Origin: Oasisia sp. SBJ-2009
Lineage: Eukaryota; Annelida; Polychaeta; Sabellida; Siboglinidae
Assembly (NCBI GenBank): GCA_964017155.1
Contig: OZ024857.1
Location: 44,349,993 to 44,413,992, forward strand
DNA: 64,000 nucleotides
Direction: 5' to 3'
Below, one piece after another: positions 39,540 through 63,500 of this stretch (within the stretch, counting starts at the first letter, position 1; every line of letters starts with the position of its first letter). The notes under the pieces were generated by a model. That model was not told the DNA's origin, did not search any database, and saw only the letters and a list, made by a program, of their open reading frames with translations. The position numbers and the translations under genes were made by a program.

Positions 39540-40290
39540 GGCGTTAGTTATGGTAACTGACACGTCCATATGACAGTTTAATGCAAACACATCCAACCCA
39601 ACAATTAGTTTACCCGTCCGACAGCACTTTGGCGCGGCGATGCTGCCGATAATACGAATACGAATACGAATACATTTATTTCAGGTAAAAACCCATATAC
39701 AATTGGTACATACATTAGAACATCTAAATAGCCTGTTAAAGATCCAATATGTTAACAAATTATTAGATAAAAAATAAATAAGGTTATAAGTTAGATAAAT
39801 GTAAAATTGTAGAAAAACAGATAAAATAACGAGCAATATACAGGAGGTGATTGTAAAATAAATATGCAATTAGTTCATGTAAATAAAAACCTTTTGAAAA
39901 GTAAGTTATATAAACAACTTATTGACTTTAAAAATATATATATATAATAAATAAATAATAAAGTTATATGCTAGACATGATGACTATCTTACAGATTTAT
40001 TGTGTACAATGAATTGGCTCAGCTAATCCACATTGGGCCATTTACTATTTCAAAGCAATTGTACATAACCCTAATCAAGTCATTATTTATGTTAAAAATG
40101 CGTCTTTTAAAACCATAAATGTTCTTACGCAATAGGGCGTCAAATGTATCAATAGCATTATTAGCAAACATGCCACTCGCGCTGTCCCGTCGGCTATATC
40201 CCAAAATCCGATAAGACCAACAGGCGTCTTAACACTTGTATTATTCGATATTGTTGGCATTACATACGTAAAATGTCATGAAACCAATCA
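39540..40290 (-). repeat. Repeat Y, copy 3, split by a LINE
   Basis: 39540-39651 and 40208-40290 together match consecutive parts of 28430-28880, with a break exactly at CCGATA. Confidence 0.65.
39652..40207 (-). mobile_element. 5'-truncated LINE 3' end with 6-bp TSD
   Basis: CCGATA flanks it directly (39646-39651 and 40208-40213) and the paralogous repeat at about 28790-28805 has no insertion. The minus strand encodes a C-terminal reverse-transcriptase tail (DTFDALLRKNIYGF, NINNDLIRVMYN), and the 3' end is a short (ATTCGT)n tail, here read as repeated ATACGA at 39652-39670. That is a typical 5'-truncated target-primed insertion. Confidence 0.8.
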
Positions 40291-40617
40291 AGTTTTTTGG
40301 TTTATATTATGCTACCGGCTTTTCGGAGAGGTTTATGTAAACAAATACTTATTTAGCACTTACTTTATAGCCATACATTTTGGGCGTGTGTACATTGTTA
40401 GCGTTTGCGTGAAGGCCCTGTTATGAAACCCTACATGGGCTTCAGTATACCGGTGTCATCTGTGATTTAGGAAGACGACGTGGGCTGGAGGGAATATGTG
40501 TAATCCAGTCGGGGGTCATGGAGGAGGCGACATGGACACATCGTCCCAATTTGGGATGCCCTGTATTATGAAAACCTCAAACCTTCCTTTATAGTAATCC
40601 AGAGGGACTCGTCTCTC

Positions 40618-40689
40618 AAATCAGTGCACCTCCCTCTGAAATGTTGTCTTGAACGTAAGGCAACATTTCAGAGGCAGGTGTACTGATTT
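40618..40689. repeat. Hairpin, 29-nt arms and 14-nt loop
   Basis: AAATCAGTGCACCTCCCTCTG.. (40618-40646) is complementary to 40661-40689 with about three mismatches. It could fold if transcribed; no evidence for expression or for a miRNA identity. Confidence 0.7.
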
Positions 40690-40759
40690 GCGCAACCTAA
40701 ATTAAGTCGGCTGCTTTCTTCTGAGACCGACAAAGGAACGCGTTGTCAATGCCAATATC

Positions 40760-41133
40760 ACATCGCGGCTTGATTATTTTAACGCGCTCTTATAGGCCCG
40801 TCTGCAGCTACACCCTTGTGAAGCGAACTCCACTGGCTGCTCATTGTGCGCAAAGTTGACTTTAACCTGCTTGCACTCACTTACAAAGCCACGCACACAA
40901 ACGCGCCAGTGTAATTGTGTGAACTCCTGTGTTCGTGTCATCCGACAAGTGCACTGCACTCTTCGAGTAATAGCATTAAAAGTGAAGCCTACCCATGCCG
41001 AGGCTGTGAACGGCTCGTTCGCTGTCACTGCTGTGTCACTATGGAACGATTTACCGACTGTTTATTAAGACGTATGACACTCACCAGCTATAAACATCGA
41101 CTGAAAACACATTTCTTTTGTATTTCATATTAG
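40760..41133 (+). pseudogene. LINE ORF2 C-terminal fragment (CR1/L2/Jockey-like)
   Basis: Plus-strand blocks in shifting frames: LDYFNALL, KVDFNLLALTYKATHT, VSLWNDLPT and TLTSYKHRLKTHFF followed by a stop at the usual distance from the element's end. This is the universal tail of CR1/L2-type ORF2 proteins. At least two frameshifts and a stop after NALL show it is dead. A (TATG)n run follows, possibly seeded by its 3' tail. Confidence 0.85.
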
Positions 41134-41192
41134 TGTAATTCAACATGAATATTTTTTACTTCATTATGGATTACTACCATGAATACATATCA

Positions 41193-41283
41193 ATGTATGT
41201 ATGTATGTATGTATGTATGTATGTATGTATGTATGTATGTATGTATGTATGTATGTATGTATGTATATATGTATGCATTCATG

Positions 41284-41333
<50 letters not shown>
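41193..41333. repeat. (TATG)n then (TA)n microsatellite
   Basis: About 23 ATGT units followed by about 22 TA units; further TA at 41359-41390. Confidence 0.97.
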
Positions 41334-41337
<4 letters not shown>

Positions 41338-41590
41338 ATATGCACTGTTCATATCATCTATATATATATATATATTATATATATATTATATATAGAAAAA
41401 GGAATACTCCTTTTTCAGTGATCAAGATCTATTTTTCCGCTGCAAACATATTGCCGCTTCAGCCGATTCTGTAAGCACATATATTTTTCCATGGGGAACG
41501 TGAAATATATTTTGCCCAAACATTTATATTCTGACACAGATAGGCTGACAACTGATAACGTCGCAGTTTGTGTACGTCACATATATAATA

Positions 41591-41593
<3 letters not shown>

Positions 41594-41636
<43 letters not shown>
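41594..41636. repeat. (TA)n microsatellite
   Basis: Pure TA run. Confidence 0.95.
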
Positions 41637-41639
<3 letters not shown>

Positions 41640-41899
41640 GAATATGAATATTTTACGGTACTAATGTGATATAGCACGTCCTAGAACAAACATTTGTACA
41701 ACAATTTGCTCTTGTGATATTTGTAAGATATTGTTGATGCTATAGTCTTTCTTTTAAAAATGCCGTTAAATCGCCGAGACGTCCTGGATTGCACGAAATC
41801 TGGGAGCGAGAGGAAAATGCAATGGGGAACCTACAAAAATAATAATCCAGGTAGCGCCGTTCGTATAAAGTGCAATTACCCCACGCAGCCTGGAGAATA

Positions 41900-42300
41900 G
41901 AGGCTAATCTTGCAAAAAGCATGCTTTATTAACAACTGCAAATTGTAATTTATGTTTATGTAAATACAAGTTTAATTTTGAATAGCTTTTTATAATATAA
42001 TATTACCTAATAAAAGGATATCCTTATTTAATGATTTGTTATTACAAACTCGGCCTGAGAGCCAATCAGCATCTCTACCCTATTCTTGGGTAAGGCAGTC
42101 CTCTTGGTATCATCGGCAGCCCATATATAAACAGGCGGAGTTGAGGAGTTGAAACGTGCTGCCAGCTTACGGAGCCCGCAGTGGCGTAGACAGGATGTTG
42201 AATTGGAGGGCGGCCATCCGACAACCAAGCAAACTCTGCGTATATATGGGGTTATCTGGTGGCGTAATGATGCCCACCGATATGCTGTCAATTATAAATA
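41900..42300 (+). repeat. Dispersed repeat pair member (with 46400-46690)
   Basis: Shares AACAACTGCAAATT, GAGCCAATCAGC.TCTCTACCCT, a TATATA..TAAACAGGCGGAG-like region and GTGCTGCCA..T.ACGGAG with 46400-46690. Confidence 0.6.
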
Positions 42301-42406
42301 TAGTGTAGGGATATAGTTAGGTTGTTAACATGTCTAGGTCATGTAGGTATTGAGTACCAATACCGTTGGGGCGGCATGTTTGCTGTGACAATGTACTGAT
42401 GTACTA

Positions 42407-42411
<5 letters not shown>

Positions 42412-42475
<64 letters not shown>
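42412..42475. repeat. (TA)n microsatellite
   Basis: Pure TA run; 42480-43090 beyond it shows no identifiable feature. Confidence 0.96.
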
Positions 42476-42478
<3 letters not shown>

Positions 42479-43089
42479 CCAAACCCAATCGCTTAAAATG
42501 AATCCCGACATGACAACCTAGTTGACTGATCAATGACGTTGCTGGCAGTCCAACAAACCTATTCACAGAAGGCATCAAACTTGGAAAGTAAGAGAGAAAC
42601 GACACATCACTAAAGATACACGAACCCATCGCTCTTAAATAATATCTGCCTGTGGCCGATTACCACTTTCCTCACGCTACATCTCCCAAACATATTGACA
42701 AAAACCATGACAAATACCAACCAACATGTAGTCATTAGTTTGAAATAGGTTGAAACTGACCGCTCATGTGGAAAGAATGAGAGATGAAAAACTGGCAAAG
42801 AGGGTAGATGCCCAGAAGTGGAGGGGAAAAGGAGGTGAGAAAGACTGAAATTTCGATGGATGATTGCATAAAAAGAAGCCTAGAACAAGTGGGGTGATAA
42901 TGGAGAAACAGAGCAACAGATAGAAGGAATTTGAGACTGGTAATAGAGAACGTAATGGCGGGAAATGAGAGGAAGAAAAAACAATGACTACGGAAATAAT
43001 TATCAATTCACCCATGACGACAGTGACGCCAGGAAAAGAACAACAATAAATACAATTTGGCATTAGACAAGTAACCAGGTATCTATTAT

Positions 43090-43420
43090 TTTGAATCATT
43101 GATAGCTATTAGCCATCACGCACATTGAATATGATGACGTTTTCGTTGCCCTCTCACCTCTTGGGCTGCAGGGAGCTGCAACCACAGAACATGTCTTTTC
43201 GAAAGGGTATGACTGGGAAGGAGTCATACACAGGCATCCTGATGCCCTCTAATTCTGTTTTTATTTGTGACTCTATGAACTAGGCAACTAGTTCCCCACC
43301 ATCTTAATTTTCCGGGATAGGGGGCAAGCCTCCAATCCCGGAAAATTGGGGGCCCTGTGAGCATAGCATTATCAATGCGAACCTCTTATTTCATGCCTTG
43401 CCTGAAATCAAAGTATCAAA
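43090..43420 (+). repeat. Fragment related to the hAT-like interior
   Basis: Shares AAAGGGTATGACTGGGAAGG..TCATACACAGGCATCC and CTATGAACTAGGCAA with 11380-11480 and its inverted copy at 14160-14240. Diverged. Confidence 0.5.
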
Positions 43421-43836
43421 TGAGTTCTTTTGGGTGAAATACAATATTCACTTCAAGCGCCAAACGGGAAAGGGATCATTCGGGTTGTGCCTCGTCGTGT
43501 TCAATGCTATCACAGTGGCAATACGCAACGCATTCAATTTATATTACGTAATGATCAGCCAAGCAGCACAAATCTAGCAAACACCTTTTTATGCGGGCTT
43601 CCCGCGAACCCTGTCAGTCGACAAGGCTGTTTTAGTTCCGTATCGCTTCGATGAGATAAATCGAAATAGTTTATGTTTCCGCGTCAATGTATCGGCAACA
43701 TGCTTAACATTAGCCATGGATAGAGTTATTATATATTCAAACAGTTAGACTGACTTTGGGAGCTGTTTTGAAGTGGTCTTTCAGCAAGTTGCCGGCGACT
43801 TGACTGACTTTCCTGAGTAACATTGACCAAGGCTAC

Positions 43837-44680
43837 TTGTGTGGTATGATGTTAGTCGACCTGAGAGAGGATTTCGATATGGTTAACCATGATCTGATTT
43901 TACTCAAACTTGACTTGAACGAGCAAATCTGGTTCAAGTCTTATCTTAATGAACGTTACCAATCCGTGAAGTATATCAGTGTGTTGTCAGACCCTCTACC
44001 AATAACAACTGGTGTTCCACAAGGTTCAATACATGTACATGCCGATGATGCAACACTCTATGCGGCCGGCAAATGTGTCGCCGATATAAACCGATCACTA
44101 ACAAAATGAATGGATAAACGCAAACCGCATGGTTGTAAACGCCGATAAAACCGAATGCATGTTGTTAGACAGAAACTTCAACGCGCAACTCCAGCAACAA
44201 CTAAAATCTTGTGAAATCCGTCCAGGTCCATGCAATGCTTGGTTTATACATGGACAGTAACCTTACATGGAACGCACACGTAACTAAGCTATGCGCCAAG
44301 TTGCGCCGCCGTTTGTATTTATTCAATCAGGTGGAACGACTAATGCCGCTACATGCACGGAAATGATACTTTACAGTACAGGAATGGTTCAACCATTAAT
44401 GGACTACGGGTTTTTTTTTTTTGGGGGGGGGGGAACTGCGCATACAGTTTACTGATAAATGTTCATAAGATGATGACACAATACGCGCGAATAATTTTGA
44501 ATGTCAAATACCGATTTCAACTGTGTCATTGCTTCGTACTCTAGGATGGGTGCCAATTGATGTTCAGATACTTTATTTCACTTCCGTGGTAATGTATACT
44601 GTCATGCATGGGCATGCTCCTGGCTACGTCATTGATCTGTACAATTTCTCGTGAAGGATGTGTACAACTGCAGGCATTTC
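43837..44680 (+). pseudogene. Non-LTR retrotransposon RT, internally deleted
   Basis: Plus-strand reverse-transcriptase palm: MLVDLREDFDMVNHDLI (motif A with its Asp), GVPQGSI (motif B) joined almost directly to HADDATLYAAG (motif C), so about 30 residues that should lie between them are gone (near 44030). After a frameshift, VNADKTECMLL, LGLYMDSNLTWNAHV, LRRRLYLFNQVERL and, near 44540, LGWVPIDVQ follow in the order expected for the distal part of a CR1/Jockey-type ORF2. Multiple frameshifts and a G-run (44411-44432) show decay. Confidence 0.85.
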
Positions 44681-44837
44681 CCTTAGATATGTCTGTGTGA
44701 TATGTTGCGTTTGGCAGGTAGATTGTTTGGATTCATACATTTGTATACGGTTGGTGGTAGGAGTAGTAATAGAATGGATCCTATTTCAAACAATCAGATC
44801 TTTAGTGTTGTTGCTATTATTATTGTATTACTTACTT

Positions 44838-45570
44838 TTACTTATCCTCTTCGTCCCCAGTGGGACATAAGGCCACAACAATCGTTCGCCACAAGGTCCT
44901 GTCCTTAGCTGAGGCCTGAGCCTCACCCCACGACAGCCCCATCTCTCTCAGCTCGGCCATCACTGTTTGTCGCCACGTCATCTTTGGCCGTCCTTTTCCC
45001 TTCCTTTTTCCAGGTGGTGTCCATCTCAGTGCCACTTTGGGCTGTCTGTAGGCATTCGCAGGACGTGTCCTAACCATCTCAGCCGCCTGCGTTTGATTTC
45101 GAGGACAGCACTGTTGCAACCCGTCTTCATATAGATGTCCACGTTGGAAATCTTATTTGGCCAGAATATTCGGCAGATCTTTCTTAGACATCCATTGTGG
45201 AACGCCATGTCCCCTTTAACCACTCGCCAGCACTCTGAGCCATACAGTAGGGTGGACTTCACATTACTGTTGTAAAGTATTATCTTTGTTTTGGTGGTGT
45301 ACTGGTTAGACTTCCAAATGTTCTGTAGTTTGGCGAAAGCACAGCGGGCTTTACCGAGTCTTGCCTTGATGTCTTTTTGGCCTCCATTGTCTTTGCTGAT
45401 GAGACTAGCCAGGTAAGTAAAGTTCTGTACAAACTCAAGTGGTTCACCATTTACGGTAAGAGCCTTAAAGAGGTGCGGTTGGTGTGGTGTTGATGCTCAT
45501 CAACATCAGCCCAGTTTGCTTTGCATATCTCTTTAATCTATCAGTATTTTCCTGCAGATGGTCACGCTTT
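44838..45570 (-). pseudogene. LINE ORF2 distal fragment (RTE/Jockey-like)
   Basis: Minus strand, from 45570 downward: ENTDRLKRYAKQTGL, FTYLASLISKDNGG, GKARCAFAKLQNIW, STLLYGSECWRV, FHNGCLRKICRIFWPN, RRRLRWLGHVLRMP and GKGRPKMTWR..VMAELREMG. A frameshift near 45050 and another near 45480 break the frame. The catalytic core lies outside this fragment. Confidence 0.87.
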
Positions 45571-45773
45571 ACTGATAAAAACTGTTCAGTAGAAAACGTA
45601 ACACTGTCACACAGAATGTTTGTTAACAAACGAAATGCTAAATTGTTTAAATTAATTGTATACACTATAATGTTGTCGTCATATAAGTATATAAACTAAT
45701 TTTATTATTATTATGTTTAAAAAAATAATGTCTTACTACTGTAATTTGTCACAATATGTGTATAGTATATATG

Positions 45774-45884
<111 letters not shown>

Positions 45885-46090
45885 AACGACTAGAGTACGC
45901 AGAAATAGGGAAATAGGAAATACCATCAAAAAGAAAGTAAGAGAGAACATCAGGAAATACAATCATGAGATCATACGAAAAATGATCAAGGCATCAATGA
46001 GCCCAAAGAAAGTTCGAAGAACGCAGATGCTAGGCCAAGACAGACTGATCACACTCCTGGACATCAGGGTAGAGAGGCGTGAACGGAGAT
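45885..46090 (+). pseudogene. LINE fragment between endonuclease and RT
   Basis: Plus strand: RLEYAEIGK, then a small frameshift, then [14 protein letters not shown] and MSPKKVRRTQMLGQDRLITL. This basic, helical linker is typical of ORF2 proteins just before the RT fingers. About 200 bp survive. Confidence 0.65.
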
Positions 46091-46399
46091 TGCCGCAGCC
46101 ATGTCCCCATTGGTCGCCAGCAATATTGAATGTTTTTGAATTTTTCTCTTTCGAATTACCCTCGAATGTTCTTGAATTTCAATGAGGTTCTTCAAGAATG
46201 TCATGAATATCAAACAAAGACAGCATTTTTGTAATATATGGCGAAAACAACATGGCGGTAACATTATTCAGTAGATGGCTAGTCTCGCTTAACCAACTGT
46301 CGGTCGGCTGCGTAACTACGCCGAGAAGACAGTCTGGTGACTTTGCCGGATTTTGAATATTATCCATGTGAGGCTAAACAATGCTGCCACCTCAACAAT

Positions 46400-46690
46400 A
46401 CTGATTAATGCTGCCGTAATTCCTATTTGATAAACAACTGCAAATTCTTATTTATTTTTGTGAGAAAGAATAATATAAATTCAAAGTTGAATATTTTTCA
46501 TAGGATACCATTAACTTGTAAAAATATATCGTTATCTTAACTTTTATTTCATAGTTGGCCTGGTAGCCAATCAGCGTATCTACCCTAATCTAGGGTTAGG
46601 CCGTTCTGTCGGCTACATCGCCTATATCTCTCACAGAGTAGAGGGGCTCAAAGGTGCTGCCACCTCACGGAGTCTGGTTAATCGAGGCTA
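46400..46690 (+). repeat. Dispersed repeat pair member (with 41900-42300)
   Basis: See 41900-42300. From 46690 to 47800 I can support no feature. Confidence 0.6.
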
Positions 46691-47800
46691 GTAATGAATT
46701 AGTAACTAACACGATCACTTCATGCCGCCACTCGAACATGTGAGCCAATCAGATGGACTCTTTCTTCGCATGTCTTGCCACTCGACCGCTTCCGTCCATA
46801 GTGTTGCTTTTTATTTCGTTTCTATCACAGTATTTTCTTTATAGTTGACATAATCGACAAGGTGCAACTGAAAGGTGACTTCATATTTAGATGTAAGTAG
46901 TTTAGTTGACAATAATCATACAATATGATCCGGAAAGATCGCCACGACATGCACAATTTTTTGTTTTGCACTATCTCAAGAGGCAATCTACAAAACAAAT
47001 ACGTCGTATGTACAATTCAATTGTCAATGATCGTGAGCTCGTCTGTCATCACCATGGCATAAATCGTCATCATGTTTACATGCATTGCAAGCATAACACT
47101 CGAGAGGCCTATGGCAAATATAAACTTTTGTAAAGCGAATGAAATAAGGAATCCCCGGAGGAAATATGTATTACTAATTAGATTGACAAATGTAAGTAAT
47201 GAACAATAAAAGTCAATAGTCAATAAACTTAAAAAGTCAACTTAAGGCATCGGTAAACCAGGGAGAGCAGTGGCAACATTTCGTTATCACATCACAATAA
47301 CAGTGTGACAGTGATCGTGGGTGATTTTTCCAAGCCTAAGGATATTTGAACCTTTGTTTTTACAGCAAATCATGATTCTCTTTTACTATACCTTACAGTC
47401 CCACTGTTTGCAGAGTAAGTACTGTCAGCTTTCACTTTTTATTTGTGGTGTGGTTTTCAATACATCTACACATACACTTTAATGTGTTTGAGATTTAATG
47501 CCAACTTTGAAGGGGTATTACAAGAAAACAGTGTGCAAATACACTAGGTTGGATCACAGACAATGGTGTTTTTTTCTTTCTATATAACCCTTTTTCTCCG
47601 GTTAGCTGCGCCGCTTGCAAATATTCCCCGGAAGTAACTTGCCTCCTCTCATATGCCTGTAACATACACACACTGTGCTGTTCGCCAAATTTCGTGTTGT
47701 GATTATTGCTAACAGTTGCATACTTACAATTTCCTCGAACAGGTAGAAATATTGGTGGTCAGGTAAACAAATAAAAAAGCAAAAACTAGTCTGCCAAAGA

Positions 47801-47832
47801 CACACACACACACATATATATATATGAATATA

Positions 47833-47879
<47 letters not shown>
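47801..47879. repeat. (CA)n/(TA)n microsatellite
   Basis: Short CA run passing into TA with GAATA interruptions. 47880-48270 is unassigned. Confidence 0.93.
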
Positions 47880-47882
<3 letters not shown>

Positions 47883-48269
47883 GATTGACAGAACGTTGTC
47901 TTAAAAATGGGTGTCAAATGATGTGATTGTAGTTTATTTCAGGTAATAAACAAACATTTGGTTGGACAGGTATCGTGTGGTGTCCATATTGTTCACACAT
48001 ACAATAGGCCATGTAAGTATCGTGCTCGTAAACAAGATTGGGGTACTTGGGTACAGGAAGTCCATTTTCTCCATGCTAAAAGATATGCCTTTGTTTTGTG
48101 TGTTGTTATAATAATCAGGCTGTCTCCAAATTGTGTTTTTAGTTATTTTTTGCAAAGGATAGTTACAAGCAGAAGTAGTGTGACACATTGACTGTAAGGC
48201 TGATCATAGAAATCATGCAATTAAATCGATTATTATGGTGGTTTAATGGCAGTGACTTGTGTTTGGCGA

Positions 48270-48556
48270 TCTTGACAATTAATGAAGAATGCAAAAAAAC
48301 TGTTTGATGGAAACAAGCTGAACTCTGTTGTGGAATTCACCTACCTTGGAAGCACTATATGAAGTAATGGATGTATTGATGATGAAGGATGGTCAAGGCT
48401 AGTGCATCTTTCGGTCGACTATGCCAGAGACTCTGGAACAAATACCACGTGTCCATGCGGGTTAAATGCAATATATAACTTGCAATCATGCTGTCCACCT
48501 TCCTATGCCGAGCCGAGGCCTGGACAGTGTACAGACGACAGGCGAAAAAGCATTGC
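48270..48556 (+). pseudogene. LINE ORF2 distal fragment
   Basis: LFDGNKLNSVVEFTYLGSTI and, after frameshifts, a region corresponding to an arginine-rich R..F.RL...W block and a ..LPS..Y..E.WT-like block. It stops where the palindrome-rich foldback sequence begins. Short and decayed. Confidence 0.65.
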
Positions 48557-50275
48557 AAAGTAATCATACTCGTACTCAAGCATATTTAATGTACTTGAGT
48601 ACGAGTACGATTACTTTACAATGTAAAAGAGTACGATTACATTAAAATGTAATCATGATTACTTTCATGAATATTCTGTTTCTAACATAAAGGCGACTTT
48701 CATGGAATCTCTAGGTGTAATTCTTTTTCTGTTGCTGTGTCACTATCTAGTGTTCTAACGGATTACTGCTGTCCACTATCCAGGTGTTATTATTATTAAT
48801 CAGATGACTTACTCAGGTACTGAATGAATCATTTAATGCTGGGTTAATAATTTAATTTATGATTTATGAGTCAAATGCAAATATGATGCATTTAAGAATT
48901 TCAAATATCCCCTTTTTATTTTAAATGTCAAATACACATGATGAAATACATTACAATTACAACATTTCAAAACCAGGGGGTCATTTTCAAGAGTATCCAA
49001 TTCAAATATAAGAAGGGACCAAACATATTTAAATACTTTACTAAAATACTGTTTAAATACATTATCACTATCAACATTTCTGTTTCAAGATCAGATGTAA
49101 TGCCTGCCAAACTGATTATCTTCAATGTAACTTCACCCAACAGTGCTAATTACTCATGAAGAAACTTAACATCAGGCTTGCTGCATAACCTTTGTTTGCC
49201 CAGAGCCAGAGGATGGATTAGCACTTGACAGTGACCATAGGTCAATATTGCCCATATTATTTAGTGTTGTGATAACGAACAACATATTTTGGCTTTTACC
49301 TCTGTGGATAGTTTTTTTTAGTCAGTTGTCACTGTGGTGTAGTTAACAATAACAATACTCATTTGTACTGGTATGCCAAAACACTAATTATGCCTATAAA
49401 CTAGATGTCTCAATATATCAGTTGCATTTCTTTTTACCTACATAGTAATACATCCTGAAAATGAAAAGTATTTGAAAATATATGAAAAAGTATTTGAAAA
49501 TATATGAAAAAGTATTTGAAATACTTTCCAATGTATTTGTATTTACATTAATTTGTATTTAAAAGTATTTGTAATTGTATTTTAATCCCTCAAGAGTATT
49601 TGTAGTTAAATACATTTAAATGCATTTGACCCCATGTCTGGATAGGACAAGCACAGAATAGTTATGGATTTAGACAGGTTTACAGTTTGCACTTAATTAA
49701 ACATAATAGACAGGGATTTAGCAGCTAACCGCCCAGATCCAGTGACGATTCTGGATGTAGGAAGCATGACCAGTCATTCACATCATACTGGCAGAGCAAC
49801 ACTACAGGTGGGTTTGTGCCATGGCTTCTAAAATTACAAAGCAAAATGTTAGGAGATGCTTATCTCCTAAAGTGGTTCCCAGGGACTGTCACAATATAAC
49901 GTTGTACTACCACTACTACAGTCAGCAGGAGGGTCAGGAGATGTGGCTTCTCAGCGGAGAGAAGGTATTAATTATGGAAATCTGACTGAATATTTATTTA
50001 ACTGAAATGCTCAACAATAATAGAAAATTAATAGCTCAATTAATATTACATTTATTAGATTACTTCTAATATTTCCATTTCTGTCTAATATATTTGCTTG
50101 CAACGTTTCGTATGAACAACATATAATCGTGAGAAGTAATTGTGAGTACGATTACTTTGATAATCTACTTGAGTACGAGTACGAATACTTTGCTTTGGTC
50201 TCGAATACGAGTATGATTACTCAAACAGTACTCGTACTCGAGTATGCGTACAAGTACAGTACGATTACTTCATCT
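48556..50275. mobile_element. Foldback-like element, GTAATC / ACTCGTACTC palindromic ends
   Basis: Both ends (48550-48670 and 50125-50275) are built of alternating GTAATC and TACTCGTACTC units in both orientations, and the outermost tips are inverted (AAGTAATCATACT / AGTACGATTACTT). The interior has no ORF; it contains an apparent nested hAT-type MITE whose right edge is near 49640 (TTTGACCCCATGTCTGG) with AAGTATTTGAAA-type repeats before it. LINE fragments lie immediately outside both ends but in opposite orientations. Confidence 0.6.
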
Positions 50276-51180
50276 CTGGCAACCAGTGCACTGTCATCTG
50301 AAAATGGCAGCTCTCTCATCAGTATCCGAGTAGTATTGGTCTTCGCTCTGAAGTGTGCGATATTGAATAGGTCATTACTCTGTCTGGACTGTATGTAGCG
50401 CCATCCCTCATGTCTCGGAAAGCCTCGTCGAGCATAGCTGATAGGAAGATGGAGAAGAGTATGTGGGCCAGTACCCAACCTTGCTTGAGCCCATTTGTAA
50501 CACTGAACGATTCCGAGACTTCTCCTCCAACACTAACATTCACCATCATTCCGGTATGCAGAGCCTCGGTCATAGTTGTGAACTTTTCTGGGCATCCGAA
50601 CTTCCTCAGTACCTGCCATAGCTCAGTCCTCTCAACTGTATCGAATGCCTAACTGAAGTCGACAAATACCTTGTACAGTGGTTGGTTCTGCTCAGTGCAC
50701 TTACTTTTCTTGTAGCTGTCGGACACAACATATCATATCCACAGTGCTCCGGTTACATGTGAAGCCACATTGTGTCTCCGGAACTACCTCTGCTGTTAGT
50801 GGGTAGATAGTCTGTTGAGGAGGATCCTGGCGAAAATCTTGCCTGCTGTTGAAAGAAGAGAGATTCCTCTATAGTTCCCACAGTCTGTTCGATCACCTTT
50901 CTAATAGGTGGTTACAATGCTGGTATCCTCCTATGCTTGTGGTAGAGAACCCACCTTCCAGGAATTGGTGATTAGTTGGTGCAGTCTGCTGAACAGATTG
51001 TCTCCTCCGTGCTTCCATACTTCAACAGGAATTCCAGCTCCCCAGGTGCTTTGCCATCTTTCAGGCCGGCGATTGCTCTAGGCATCCCATCCATACTTGG
51101 AATCTCATCAAGGCTTTCTTGGTAATGCGCATCGGAATGTTGTTACACCTTCGTGATCTATGTTGCAAGGGACGTTGAGT
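50225..51180 (-). pseudogene. Non-LTR retrotransposon RT, N-terminal half
   Basis: Minus strand, from 51180 down: a GKAPG-type linker block, DRTDCGNYRGISLLS, a FDTVERTELW motif A region, VTNGLKQGWVLAHILFS motif B, and LPFSDDSALVA motif C, where the usual FADD is FSDD. In-frame stops occur within the fingers and after VDFS. It ends in the palindromic foldback repeats. Its 5' end lies only ~130 bp from the host signal-peptide exon. Confidence 0.87.
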
Positions 51181-51322
51181 AGCTCCTTGTTGTCTACAAA
51201 ATAACCAAAATATTCAGACAAAAATATTCAATCCTTCTTTACATGATGTTAGTTTAGCTTTAGTTCGTGCCTCTATTCCTTGTTTCGTATTGCTGTTCTG
51301 GTTTCTCACAGGATCCTCCAGG

Positions 51323-63365
<12,043 letters not shown>

Positions 63366-63465
63366 GTGAGTAATTTTATGGATAAGTGTCAATACTGTTT
63401 GCTGAAATTGTGGGACAGATAGGTTATGTATGTGAGCATGTGTGTGTTTGTGAGTGCGTGCGAGC

Positions 63466-63500
<35 letters not shown>

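Noticed and set aside
48270..51180. A single LINE interrupted by the foldback element
   Set aside because: The flanking LINE pieces are on opposite strands and in the wrong order for a simple insertion or for 5' inversion by twin priming.
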